Origin: Variovorax boronicumulans
GTDB lineage: Bacteria > Pseudomonadota > Gammaproteobacteria > Burkholderiales > Burkholderiaceae_C
Assembly (NCBI RefSeq): GCF_029892485.1
Contig: NZ_JARXVG010000022.1
Span: 1-64,000, forward strand
DNA: 64,000 nucleotides
Direction of reading: 5' to 3'
The notes under the pieces were generated by a model. It was given only the letters and a program-made list of their open reading frames with translations, made no database searches and had not been told where the DNA came from. This document shows positions 8,119 to 16,830 of this stretch, in pieces; the first letter of the stretch is position 1; the number at the start of each line of letters is the position of its first letter. The position numbers and the translations under genes were made by a program.

Positions 8119-10404
8119 TCAGGCCGCCCGCGCCGTGAGCCACTTGTCCGAGGAAAGCGGCGCACCCACGATGCGGATCTCGCCCAGGCTCCCCAGGAAA
8201 CCCGTGGACATGTTGCCGGCCCACTGGCCGCAGCCGATCGCGATTTGCTGCGTGGGGGCCACGTAGCGGATGCCTTTCATGTTCGTGTTGTTCCGCAGCA
8301 CCGGAGCGCCTTCCACGTACATGGTCGTCGAATAGGAAGCGGCCGGATCATTGACGATGGCCACGTGCAGCCATTGGCCCGCCGACACGCCGCCGGACCA
8401 GCAGGTCAGATTGGTGTTCTGGTCCGTCGGGACGATTTCCCATTGGAATTCCATCAGATTCGAAAAAGCGAACATCAGGGCGCAATCGCCGTCGCCCGAA
8501 TCGAATCCGGGCAAATTCGATCGCGCACCCAGGCGATACATGATCCCCATCCAGCCGTTGACAGTCGAGTCGAAGGCCGGATCGATATAGACGAAAGCCT
8601 CGATGGTGTAGCCATTGGGGAAAGTCTCCACATTCAGTGGCGAATTCTGGTCGGTGGTGAAATAGGACGATTTGCTTTGGGTCGCATTCCGGAAACGCAG
8701 GCTTCCGGGTGCCGACGACAATGGGTGATGGCTCTTGGACCACGTCAGATCGCCCGGATCTCCCATCCAGATATTCAATGAAATCGGGTTTTTGGCGTCG
8801 ATCGATGAATCCGGAATTTGCTGCCCCGCCTGGTAAGGGAACAAATTTCCCTCGGCTGCCGCCGCATTGAAAAATCGCCAATGCGCAAGGGTGCCGGCAA
8901 CCTTGGGATAATCCTCCGTGCCTGACGGCAGCTTGGCGGCCTTTTGCGGCGGCTGGCTGTAATTCGTCAAGATCAGCTGTTTGGCCGCATCTGTCAATGC
9001 CGCGCCGGCCGTTCCTTCGGAAACGGAGAAATTGGCATTGAAGGAAACGAATCTCCTGGCGAAATCGATGTCGATGGAAAACGATTGATTTGTATCCGTC
9101 AGCCAGGCCGCGTCGAAATCATTGAGCGCTTCCGCGGGCTTCAAAGGCACCCACGGAGAAAACAAGCTGGCAATGATTTTCTTGTTCGTGAGGTCGAATT
9201 CATACATCCGCATGAGGCCGTTGCCGCCCATGTAGGCCATTTGATAATCGACCACCATCAAATGGACGTCGTTGCCGAAAGAATTCTTCTTCACGCTGGC
9301 GCAAGAGCCATGGTAATGGCCGCTGACGGCCATGAAGATCTGGTCATTGTTACGGATGAGCTTGTCCCAGATGTAATTCGAATAAGCGGTGTCCGCAGCG
9401 GTTTTGCCGTCCGTTCCGATACCCATCAATTGGTGATTCACCAGGATGACCGGAACCGTCTTGTGCGTCTGTATGACCTGGTTCGCCCAGGCAATGGCGT
9501 CGTCCGACGCTCTCCACGACATGGAGAGCACGAGGAATTGATTTCCCTCTGCCTGGAAAATATGGTATTCGTGAAAACCGGATGAATGCCGGCCGCCGAA
9601 AGTCGACTGTTTCCTGGCGCGATCAGCCGGGAAAACCTGCAAATACGGCTCGAACAGATTTTCTCGATTTTTTCCGCCGTCCTGATAACCGTCGTCATTT
9701 GCAAAACCGGACACGCCCACACCCCAATCGGGTCCCCATTGCGTGACCTTTTTGACGGCTCCCACGTCGTGATTTCCGGCACAAATCGAATAGGGACATT
9801 TGGCTGCCTCGAGCACCTGCATGGCTTGGCTTGCAAGCTCCCATTCTTTCGTGACCTGGCCATTGCTCAATTGGCCGTTGCTTACAAGGTCGGTCGAATC
9901 GCTCCAGGGTGTCGATTTTTCATCCTCGAAATACCAGGACTGGTCCACGATATCCCCGAGATGGATCGTGAACGGCATTTTCAATTGCTGGGCATTTTGC
10001 GCAATCCACTGCGTCTGGCTTTTGAATGGATTGTCGTATTGCGGCTTGATCGTCGGATACAGCTTCTGGTAGAGCTCGCCCATTTTTTCCGACGCGTAGC
10101 GGGGATAGAACTGGGTGTCCGGCAATACGGAAATGGTGAAGCTGGATACTTTTTGGGCTGGAGGTGTCTGGCCGGGCGGATTCTGACTCCCGGGTGCAGA
10201 TCCATTGTCTGAACCGCCCACGCCCGCGATTGGAAATGCCCCGGTGCCGCCGCCACCGCCGCCGCCGCAACCGGACAGGGTTGCAATTCCTGCGGCAGAA
10301 CCGGCAAGCATGAATTTCAGCAATTCACGCCGCCGGTTTTCCGGCACGCGGGCCAGTTCGTTCAAATCAATTGAATTTTCTTTCGCATCTTTACGATTCG
10401 TCAT
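8119..10404 (-). CDS. Tat-exported lipoprotein: metallophosphoesterase plus LamG-like domain
   Basis: 761 residues from MTNRKD; an in-frame ATG at 10503 would add 33 residues before the signal. The N-terminus has a twin-arginine signal (RRRELLKFML, residues 24-33) ending in a lipobox LSGC, with Cys 46 followed by seven glycines and a Gly/Pro linker. Residues about 88-400 are a calcineurin-like phosphoesterase: PDTQFY (D96, Q98), HLGDIVD, GNHD, VNHQ and SGHYHG. Residues about 530-755 look like a LamG/concanavalin-type domain (GYTIEAFVYI, GQWLHVAIVND, STTMYVEG, GSLGEIRI). A periplasmic or surface phosphodiesterase or phosphatase with a binding module is likely; the substrate is unknown. Base composition is visibly less GC-rich than the flanking genes, which suggests later acquisition. 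Confidence 0.85.
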   Translation of the reverse strand: MTNRKDAKENSIDLNELARVPENRRRELLKFMLAGSAAGIATLSGCGGGGGGGTGAFPIAGVGGSDNGSAPGSQNPPGQTPPAQKVSSFTISVLPDTQFYPRYASEKMGELYQKLYPTIKPQYDNPFKSQTQWIAQNAQQLKMPFTIHLGDIVDQSWYFEDEKSTPWSDSTDLVSNGQLSNGQVTKEWELASQAMQVLEAAKCPYSICAGNHDVGAVKKVTQWGPDWGVGVSGFANDDGYQDGGKNRENLFEPYLQVFPADRARKQSTFGGRHSSGFHEYHIFQAEGNQFLVLSMSWRASDDAIAWANQVIQTHKTVPVILVNHQLMGIGTDGKTAADTAYSNYIWDKLIRNNDQIFMAVSGHYHGSCASVKKNSFGNDVHLMVVDYQMAYMGGNGLMRMYEFDLTNKKIIASLFSPWVPLKPAEALNDFDAAWLTDTNQSFSIDIDFARRFVSFNANFSVSEGTAGAALTDAAKQLILTNYSQPPQKAAKLPSGTEDYPKVAGTLAHWRFFNAAAAEGNLFPYQAGQQIPDSSIDAKNPISLNIWMGDPGDLTWSKSHHPLSSAPGSLRFRNATQSKSSYFTTDQNSPLNVETFPNGYTIEAFVYIDPAFDSTVNGWMGIMYRLGARSNLPGFDSGDGDCALMFAFSNLMEFQWEIVPTDQNTNLTCWSGGVSAGQWLHVAIVNDPAASYSTTMYVEGAPVLRNNTNMKGIRYVAPTQQIAIGCGQWAGNMSTGFLGSLGEIRIVGAPLSSDKWLTARAA

Positions 10405-10504
10405 TGCATCGAAACCCGTGGGCGTACTGTTATTTACGGGATGCTGGACGATCCCGAACGGCCACGACTCTATCCACGGAATATGATGCTTTGATGAATC
10501 CATT

Positions 10505-10874
10505 CCCGCGAAAAACTACGCATCCACGGGCTATTCACTCAAATTTTCACGAAATCCTTTGACGCACCGGGATTCTTGAAATCGACGAATTTCGCGTGCG
10601 TTGCTGCACGGGAAGGACCTAACGGTCCCTGAAAAATTGGAGATGACAGCCGTGAAGAGAATTTGCTGCGGCAGCGAATTTTCCTTCTTGCGTCGCGAAG
10701 TGTCAGGTCTTGCTCAGGGTGCAGCGTCCATGCGGAGCGCTGCGCAAGAAGATGCCGGCCGCGCCCGCACAACGGCATCCTGTGCCGCGGCGCGCATGCA
10801 GTTCAACCACGCGCTCGCAGGGGCGAACCTATGCTGGACAACGTCATGCCTTTTCATCACGTTGGAGTTTCTTC
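10505..10874. other. Intergenic region between divergent genes
   Basis: About 370 bases separating the phosphoesterase lipoprotein gene (leftward) from the HAD gene (rightward). The composition changes from the low-GC style of the lipoprotein gene to the high-GC style of the next block near 10700. It should contain both promoters. No convincing operator, RNA or small gene was seen. Confidence 0.4.
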
Positions 10875-11573
10875 ATGTCCCTGCAAGATTTCAAGGTCCT
10901 CACCTTCGACGTCGTCGGCACGCTGATCGACTTCGAGGGCGGCATGCTCGCGTACCTGCGCAGCGTGGCGCCCGACGCGCGCGTGAGCGACGACGACTTC
11001 CTGGCCGCCTACCGGCGTGCGCGCGCCGACGGCAATGCCGGCTGGTATCCCGACGACCTGGAGCGCTGCTGGCACGCGGTCGCGCCGGCGCTCGGCCTGC
11101 CCGACACCGACGCCGCTGCGCGCGGCCTGCGCGACTCGGTGGCGCAATGGCCCGCATTCCCCGATTCGGTCGAGGCGCTCAAGCGGCTCGGCAAGCGCTT
11201 CAAGCTGGTGACGATGACCAATGCGCAAGCCTGGGCGCTCGCGCATTTCAACAAGACATTGGGCTCGCCCTTCGACATGCTGCTCAGTTGCGACGACGCG
11301 CTGTGCGAGAAACCCGACGCGCGCTACTTCGCCTATGCACGCGGCCGCTTCGAAGGTGCCTGGGGCTACAGGCAGGCCGACAACCTGCACGTGGCGCAGA
11401 GCCAGTACCACGACATCGGCATCTCCATGCAGCTGGGCATCGCCACCTGCTGGATCGAACGCCGCCATGCGCAGAAGGGGTCGGGCGGCACCATCGAATC
11501 GAAGCACACGGTGCCCGACCACCACTTCCACACGCTGGCCAAACTGGCCGATGCGGTCGAGGCGGGACGCTGA
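10875..11573 (+). CDS. HAD hydrolase, haloacid dehalogenase type II-like
   Basis: 232 residues, close to the 220-235 usual for type II L-2-haloacid dehalogenases. Motif I is FDVVGTL with the nucleophile Asp and Thr, but without the second Asp (D+2) used by HAD phosphatases. Motif II is in TMTNAQA and the conserved Lys in CEKPDARYF. The last motif reads AQSQYHDIG, lacking the Asn of proven dehalogenases, so dehalogenation is not certain. The ATG at MSLQDF was chosen because it starts just before the first strand of the fold. It converges on the Lrp-type regulator gene and is one of two such HAD genes in this catabolic block. Confidence 0.82.
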   Translation: MSLQDFKVLTFDVVGTLIDFEGGMLAYLRSVAPDARVSDDDFLAAYRRARADGNAGWYPDDLERCWHAVAPALGLPDTDAAARGLRDSVAQWPAFPDSVEALKRLGKRFKLVTMTNAQAWALAHFNKTLGSPFDMLLSCDDALCEKPDARYFAYARGRFEGAWGYRQADNLHVAQSQYHDIGISMQLGIATCWIERRHAQKGSGGTIESKHTVPDHHFHTLAKLADAVEAGR

Positions 11574-11643
11574 CCCTGCCCCGCTCACCGGCAGAAACGG
11601 CCGATGGAGAAGGCTCGGCTCGATCGGCGTCGAAGAGCGCCCC

Positions 11644-12138
11644 TCAGCGCTCGTGGGGAAACAGCCGTTCGATCGGACAGTGCGTCTTGATGAACGGCGA
11701 CTTGATGACGATGTAGCTGAAGTACTTCGAGATGCCGATGTTGCGTTCGAGCAGCCCCTCGATCACTTCCTGGTAGTGGTTCACGCCGCGCGTCAGAAAA
11801 CGCAGCAGGTAGTCGTAGCCGCCGCTGACCAGGTGGCATTCGAGCACTTCGTCCACCTCGCGGATCGCGGCCTCGAAGCGCACGAAGTCTTCGCGGTGAT
11901 GGTCCTGCAGCGTGACCTCGGTGAACACGGTCAGCGTGTCGCCCAGCTTCTCGAGCCGGAGGTGCGCGCCGTAGCCGGCGATGTAGCCGGCCTGCTCCAG
12001 CCGCTTGACGCGGATCAGGCAGGGGCTGGGCGACAACCCGACCGCATCGGCCAGGTCGACGTTGGTCATGCGCCCGTTCTTCTGCAGTTGCGCCAGGATG
12101 CGCAGGTCGAGTCGGTCGATCTTGTTGGCTTCTGACAT
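11644..12138 (-). CDS. Lrp/AsnC family transcriptional regulator
   Basis: 164 residues. The N-terminal helix-turn-helix runs from DRLDLRILAQLQKNGRMTN through GLSPSPCLIRVKRLE. The C-terminal RAM ligand-binding half contains ECHLVSGGYDYLLRF, the usual effector loop. Such proteins sense amino acids and control nearby transport or degradation genes. It lies 99 bases downstream of the aminotransferase gene in the same direction, so it probably regulates that enzyme and perhaps the amine-oxidation operon to the right. Confidence 0.9.
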   Translation of the reverse strand: MSEANKIDRLDLRILAQLQKNGRMTNVDLADAVGLSPSPCLIRVKRLEQAGYIAGYGAHLRLEKLGDTLTVFTEVTLQDHHREDFVRFEAAIREVDEVLECHLVSGGYDYLLRFLTRGVNHYQEVIEGLLERNIGISKYFSYIVIKSPFIKTHCPIERLFPHER

Positions 12139-12237
12139 GGCGGTGCCCGATTGCGAGAGGAGTTCCGATTCTGCGTCGGCCGCAGGTTCTTGCGGGCTAT
12201 TGCAGTGCTTGCGTGTGCGCGCCGGCCTCCCGGCCCC

Positions 12238-13641
12238 TCAGGCCGCCAGCGCGGCGCGCACGTCGGGCGCCTCGAGCACCTCGTCGAGCGTTTTCTTCAG
12301 CCGCGCGAACAGCTGGGCGAATTCGTCCTCGGTGAACGTGAGCGCGGGTGCGAAGCCCAGGATGTGGTCGCCGAAGGAGCGGAACACCAGGCCGTTGCGG
12401 TAGCCGGCGGTGAAGATGCGGTCAGCCAGTCCGAGCGCCGGGTCGAAGCGGCGCTTGCCGGCCTTGTCGCTCACCAGTTCCAGCGCCCCCAGCAGGCCGC
12501 GGTGGCGCGCGTCGCCCACCAGCGGATGCGCGCGCAGCGCCTCGAGCCCCGCCGCGAAGTGCGCCGCACCGCGCTGGCCGTTGGCGAGCACGCCGCCCTC
12601 TTCGTAGAGCCGCAGCACCTCCAGCGCGACCGCGGCGCCGACCGGGTGCGCCGAATAGGTCGCGCCGTGGCCGATGGGAGCGCCCTCGGGCGCGCCGTCG
12701 GCGATGCCGGCGTAGACCTTCTCGGACATCATGGTCGCGCCCATCGGCACGTAGCCGGCGGTGAGGCCCTTGGCCATGGTCATCAGGTCGGGCTCCACGC
12801 CTTCGGCCTCGCACGCGAACATGGGGCCGGTGCGGCCGAAGCCGGTGATGACCTCGTCCACCACGAAGAGGATGTCGAGCTCGCGCGCGGCCTCGCGCAT
12901 GGCCTTCAGCCAGCCCTTGGGCGGCACGATGACGCCGCCCGAACCCTGGATCGGCTCGCAGAAGAAAGCGGCCACGTTGTCGGCGCCGAGCTCGGCCACC
13001 TTGGCGCGCAGGGCCGCGACCGACGCGGCGATCAGCGCCTCGGGATCGCCGCCCGCGGCATGGCGATAGGCGTAGGGCGATTCGATGTAGTGCTGCGTCG
13101 GCAGCGGCAGGTCGAAGCCGCGGTGAAAGGCCGGCAGCGCCGTGAGGCCCGCACCGGTGGACGAGGAGCCGTGGTAGCCGCGCTCCAGCGAAATGAACTG
13201 CTTCTTCGAAGGCCGGCCGGTCGCGTTGTAATACTGCACGATGAAGCGCACCGCGGCATCGATCGCCTCGGAGCCGCCCAGCGTGAGGTACACGCGGGTC
13301 AGCGACGCGGGCGTGATCTGCACCAGCTTCTCCGCCAGGCGGATGGCCGGCTCGCTGCTGAAGTGGAAGTAGCCGGTCGCGTATGGCAGCCGGCGCATCT
13401 GCTCGGCCGCGGCCTGCACCACGCTCTCCTGCCCGTAGCCGACGTTCACGCACCACAGGCCCGCGAAGGCATCGAGCAGTTCGTGACCCTTGCCGTCGGT
13501 CAGCCAGGCGCCGCGGCCCGAGGCCAGCACGGTGGGGCCGCGCTGCTCGTGCACGCGCCAGGGCGAGACGGGATGGATGAGGTGCGCGCGGTCGATCGCG
13601 TCGAGCGCGGCATGGTGGGGCAATGCGGTGGGATGCGTCAT
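12238..13641 (-). CDS. Class III PLP-dependent aminotransferase
   Basis: 467 residues, the normal size for omega-amino-acid or polyamine:pyruvate aminotransferases. Visible marks are GGSEAIDAAVRF, ERGYHGSS, the PLP-phosphate and ring contacts in FFCEPIQGSGG and VVDEVITGFGRTG, and the Schiff-base lysine in MTMAKGLT (K291). It should move an amino group from a diamine, omega-amino acid or amino acid to pyruvate or 2-oxoglutarate, giving a semialdehyde or oxo acid. The semialdehyde dehydrogenase encoded at 24532 could take up such a product. It is followed by an Lrp regulator. The exact substrate cannot be read from sequence. Confidence 0.9.
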   Translation of the reverse strand: MTHPTALPHHAALDAIDRAHLIHPVSPWRVHEQRGPTVLASGRGAWLTDGKGHELLDAFAGLWCVNVGYGQESVVQAAAEQMRRLPYATGYFHFSSEPAIRLAEKLVQITPASLTRVYLTLGGSEAIDAAVRFIVQYYNATGRPSKKQFISLERGYHGSSSTGAGLTALPAFHRGFDLPLPTQHYIESPYAYRHAAGGDPEALIAASVAALRAKVAELGADNVAAFFCEPIQGSGGVIVPPKGWLKAMREAARELDILFVVDEVITGFGRTGPMFACEAEGVEPDLMTMAKGLTAGYVPMGATMMSEKVYAGIADGAPEGAPIGHGATYSAHPVGAAVALEVLRLYEEGGVLANGQRGAAHFAAGLEALRAHPLVGDARHRGLLGALELVSDKAGKRRFDPALGLADRIFTAGYRNGLVFRSFGDHILGFAPALTFTEDEFAQLFARLKKTLDEVLEAPDVRAALAA

Positions 13642-13793
13642 GACGGTGTGTGTGTGGTGCGAGAGCGAAGGAAGCTGTCGATGCCCTCAGCTTAGGCGCC
13701 GCACCGCACGACGTGGTGCTGCTTTGGGGGTGCCGCGCGAAGCAGGCTGCGGTTGTGTGCGGCGCGCGCAGCAGATCGTGCGGCGGGCCTTTT

Positions 13794-14729
13794 TCAGTAG
13801 CCGCGCGTGCGGTCGACGCGGCCGAGCATCGGCTCGCCGGCCTCGAAGCGCGCGAGGTTGTCGAGCACCACGTGCGCGGCGCTCGATGGCTGCGTCATGC
13901 TCGCGATGTGCGGCGTGAGCTGCACGCGCGGATGGCGCCAGAAGGCATGCGCGGGCGGCAGCGGCTCGGGGTCGGTCACGTCGAGCACCGCATCGCCGAT
14001 CTGCCCGTCGGCGAGCGCGGCCAGCAGGTCGACCTCGACCAGTTGCGGGCCGCGGCCCACGTGCACCAGGCCCGCGCCACGGGGGAGCATCGAGAACAGC
14101 GCCGCATCGAGGATGCCGCGCGTCGCATCGGTGAGCGGCAGCAGGCACACGAGGATGTCGGTGCGCGCGAGGAAGGCCGGCAGTTCATCGGCACCCGCAT
14201 GGCACTGCACGCCATCGACCGCATGCCGCGAGCGGCTCCATCCCGCGCAATCGAAGCCCAATGGGACCAGCGCCTCGAGCACTGCCTGGCCGAGCGAACC
14301 CAGCCCCAGCACGCCCACGCGCCGCTCGCCCGCGGGCCGCACCGGTAGCGGCCGCCACCGGCCTTCCTGCTGCTGGCGCCGGTATTGCGGCATGTCGCGA
14401 TGCAGGCCGAGCACCGCATGCGTCACGTACTCGACCATGCCGCGCACGATGCCGGGCTCGATCATGCGGACCACCGGCAGCGCCGCCGGCAATGCGGCGA
14501 AATCGAACTGGTCGACACCCGCACCGGACGAGAACAGCACCTGCAGGTTCGGAAAGCGCGCGGCCAGGTCGTGCGGCGGCTCCCAGGCCGCGAGAAAGCG
14601 CACCTGCGCCGCATCGCCGATGTCGGGCCAGATGCGAAAGTCGATGTCCGGCCGGCGGCGGCCGAACACCTCGGCCCACTGGCGGCCGCGCACCGGGTCG
14701 GACTTGTAGAGAAAGGTGAAGGCTCCCAC
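13794..14729 (-). CDS. D-2-hydroxyacid dehydrogenase, glyoxylate/hydroxypyruvate reductase A-like
   Basis: 311 residues. The GTG at 14729 is chosen because AAGGAG lies six bases upstream, just after the stop of the preceding GNAT gene. The nucleotide-binding glycines are in VGVLGLGSLGQAVLE (about 140). The C-terminal half follows GhrA closely: HVGRGPQLVEVDLLAAL, LDVTDPEPLPP with the catalytic Glu, and RVQLTPHIAS with the catalytic His. It reduces glyoxylate, hydroxypyruvate or a related 2-oxo acid with NAD(P)H in the cytosol. It is co-transcribed with the upstream acetyltransferase (11-base gap). Confidence 0.88.
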   Translation of the reverse strand: MGAFTFLYKSDPVRGRQWAEVFGRRRPDIDFRIWPDIGDAAQVRFLAAWEPPHDLAARFPNLQVLFSSGAGVDQFDFAALPAALPVVRMIEPGIVRGMVEYVTHAVLGLHRDMPQYRRQQQEGRWRPLPVRPAGERRVGVLGLGSLGQAVLEALVPLGFDCAGWSRSRHAVDGVQCHAGADELPAFLARTDILVCLLPLTDATRGILDAALFSMLPRGAGLVHVGRGPQLVEVDLLAALADGQIGDAVLDVTDPEPLPPAHAFWRHPRVQLTPHIASMTQPSSAAHVVLDNLARFEAGEPMLGRVDRTRGY

Positions 14730-14740
14730 GAACGGCTCCT

Positions 14741-15619
14741 TCAGCCCACGGCCTGGGTCACGAGGGCGAACAGCGCCGGTGCGTCCGCGGACCGGGCCAG
14801 CGGCGCACCGCGCACCATCGTCGTGGGCGCATCCACGCGCAGCAGGCCGATGCTTTCGAGCCATTCGGCCAGGCCGCTGTCGAAGTCGATGTCGATGCGC
14901 GTGAAGTTGCCTGCATTCATGCCGGCGAGGTGCGCGATCAGCGCCTTCGCGCCCTCGGCATCGGGCGCGACCACCGGCCCGATGCAATGGCCCCTGCCGA
15001 AGCGGCGCAGCATGGCAAAGCCCTTGGGCGCGTTGTCGTGGTCGAGCACCACGCAGGCATCGGCGCTTTGCAGCAGCCCGTCGATGAGCGCGTCGCGCGG
15101 CATGCCTCGCGCCGCGGCATCGAGCGCCTGCAGCGCGGGCAGTTCGTTCAGGCCCGCGGGCCGCAGGCGCCAGCCGCGCTGCAACGCGATCAGCGGTGCC
15201 GGCTGCGCAAGGCCCTGGTGCTGGCGGACTTCACCGGTCCGCACGAAACCGAGCCGCTCGTACAGCCCCCGTCCTTCCGACGTGGCGTGCAGCAGCACGG
15301 TGTGGTCTTCCAGCCCTTCGAGCAGCGCGCTCATGAGCCGATGTCCGATGCGGCGGCCCTGGCATGCGGGCGTGACGATCACCAGGCCGATGGTGGCGTG
15401 GCGCTCGCCCCAGCGCCAGCGCAGGGCGGTGGCGACGATCTCGCCGTCGCGCTCGACCACGGTGCCTTCGGCATGTGCGAACACCTGCTGCCAATCGGCC
15501 AGCCGGTGCGGCCAGCGCAGTTCGGCGGACAACGCATGGGCATGCGGCAGGTCGGCGGATGTCATCGGTCTGAGCACCACGCCGTCCATGGCGGGTGCGT
15601 TCGCAGCGGGTTCGGGCAT
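14741..15619 (-). CDS. Two-domain GNAT N-acetyltransferase
   Basis: 292 residues from MPEPAANA, preceded by an AAGAGAGA ribosome binding site; longer in-frame starts have no such site. Residues about 14-145 form a GNAT fold with the acetyl-CoA loop VIVTPACQGRRIGHRLM and the terminal motif GRGLYERLGFVRTGE. Residues about 155-285 form a second, weaker GNAT-like half (ADACVVLDHDNAPKGFAMLRR). The acceptor substrate is unknown. It is translated just ahead of the hydroxyacid dehydrogenase gene. Confidence 0.85.
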   Translation of the reverse strand: MPEPAANAPAMDGVVLRPMTSADLPHAHALSAELRWPHRLADWQQVFAHAEGTVVERDGEIVATALRWRWGERHATIGLVIVTPACQGRRIGHRLMSALLEGLEDHTVLLHATSEGRGLYERLGFVRTGEVRQHQGLAQPAPLIALQRGWRLRPAGLNELPALQALDAAARGMPRDALIDGLLQSADACVVLDHDNAPKGFAMLRRFGRGHCIGPVVAPDAEGAKALIAHLAGMNAGNFTRIDIDFDSGLAEWLESIGLLRVDAPTTMVRGAPLARSADAPALFALVTQAVG

Positions 15620-16130
15620 CGGGAATCTCTCTTGTTGCGGCGGGAATGGCATGTCCATCTTGGACGACATTGCGGCGCCGCACCAGACCGAATCGGCCCT
15701 TCGCCGCAACTCGCAAGCTTCGCCTGCCACGCACCCCGGTCTCGCAATTTGCTGCGGTGGCGAGCCCGCATACGCACACAAATGCCGCGTCGATCTGCCT
15801 AGCATCGGTCGGCCCATTCCCACATACCGCCGCCCTTCTTCACCACTCTTGCCATGCAAGTCTTCCATCCGCGACATGTGCAGTTGCCTGCGGGCCGCTC
15901 CGCTTCAAAAGCGTGCCCATCGACTTCGCCGCGCCGCACCGAGGTGCATGGCCGCACGCCGAAAGGGCAGACCGCACGGCATGCTGTCGCCGCCCCCGCA
16001 AACCGCAGCTTCGGTTCGGGCGGCACCGCTTTTCCCTACATCCCCGACGCGACTGCGTGCTGCAATCACTTCGTAATGAGCTTGTCGCAATTCCTCTCTG
16101 TTTGCCATCTTTGAAAAAGGACTCGAGACC
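15620..16130. other. Divergent intergenic region upstream of the amine-oxidation operon
   Basis: About 510 bases between the leftward GNAT gene and the rightward HAD gene. No convincing gene was found in it. It should hold the promoter of the long plus-strand operon; the ribosome binding site AAGGA lies about nine bases before the ATG at 16131. No clear inverted-repeat operator was recognised. Confidence 0.4.
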
Positions 16131-16796
16131 ATGACCTTCCGTCCCAAATACGTGACCTTCGACTGCTACGGCACCCTCACCCGGTTCCGCATGAAGGAGA
16201 TGGCCGCCGACCTGTTCGCCGACCGCATCCCGGCCGAGCGCATGGCCGAGTTCCATGCCGACTTCACCGCCTATCGCTTCGACGAGGTGCTGGGCGACTG
16301 GAAGCCCTATGAGGTGGTGCTGAAGAACGCGGTGCGGCGCCTGTGCAGGAAATGGAAGATCCAGTACTTCGACCTGGACGCGCAGAAGATCTACGACGCG
16401 GTGCCCACCTGGACCCCGCACGACGATGTGGCGGCGGGCCTGGCCAAGGTCGCCAAGGAGATTCCGCTGGTGATCCTGTCGAACGCCTCGGACGACCAGA
16501 TCCAGAAGAACGTGGCGATGCTCGGCGCGCCCTTCCACCGCGTCTACACCGCGCAGCAGGCCCAGGCCTACAAGCCGCGCCTGCAGGCCTTCGAATACAT
16601 GCTCGACTCGCTGGGCTGCAACCCGGAAGATGTGCTGCACGTGTCGTCGAGCCTGCGCTACGACCTGATGTCGGCGGACGACATCGGCATCGTCAACAAG
16701 GTGTTCGTCAACCGCGGCCACGGCCCGGGCAACCCGGCCTACCGCTACACCGAAATCCAGGACATCGGCGGATTGCCCGGCGTTGTCGGCCTCTGA
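16131..16796 (+). CDS. HAD hydrolase, haloacid dehalogenase type II-like
   Basis: 221 residues. Motif I FDCYGTL has the nucleophile Asp 11 and Thr 15 and, like true L-2-haloacid dehalogenases, no second Asp at +2. Motif II is in ILSNASDD, the conserved Lys in QAYKPRLQAFEY, and the last motif is VSSSLRYDL, where the Asn of proven dehalogenases is absent. It is the first gene of a tight operon with an FAD oxidase whose frame begins inside its 3' end. The enzyme probably acts on a C-halogen, C-O or phosphate bond of a pathway intermediate; which one is unclear. Confidence 0.85.
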   Translation: MTFRPKYVTFDCYGTLTRFRMKEMAADLFADRIPAERMAEFHADFTAYRFDEVLGDWKPYEVVLKNAVRRLCRKWKIQYFDLDAQKIYDAVPTWTPHDDVAAGLAKVAKEIPLVILSNASDDQIQKNVAMLGAPFHRVYTAQQAQAYKPRLQAFEYMLDSLGCNPEDVLHVSSSLRYDLMSADDIGIVNKVFVNRGHGPGNPAYRYTEIQDIGGLPGVVGL

Positions 16797-16830
16797 TCTC
16801 CCGCACTCCATCCATCCGCACCACCACGCC

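Noticed and set aside
10875..16796. Firm assignment of the two HAD genes as L-2-haloacid dehalogenases
   Set aside because: Motif I fits, but the Asn of the last dehalogenase motif is absent in both, so only the broad family is claimed.
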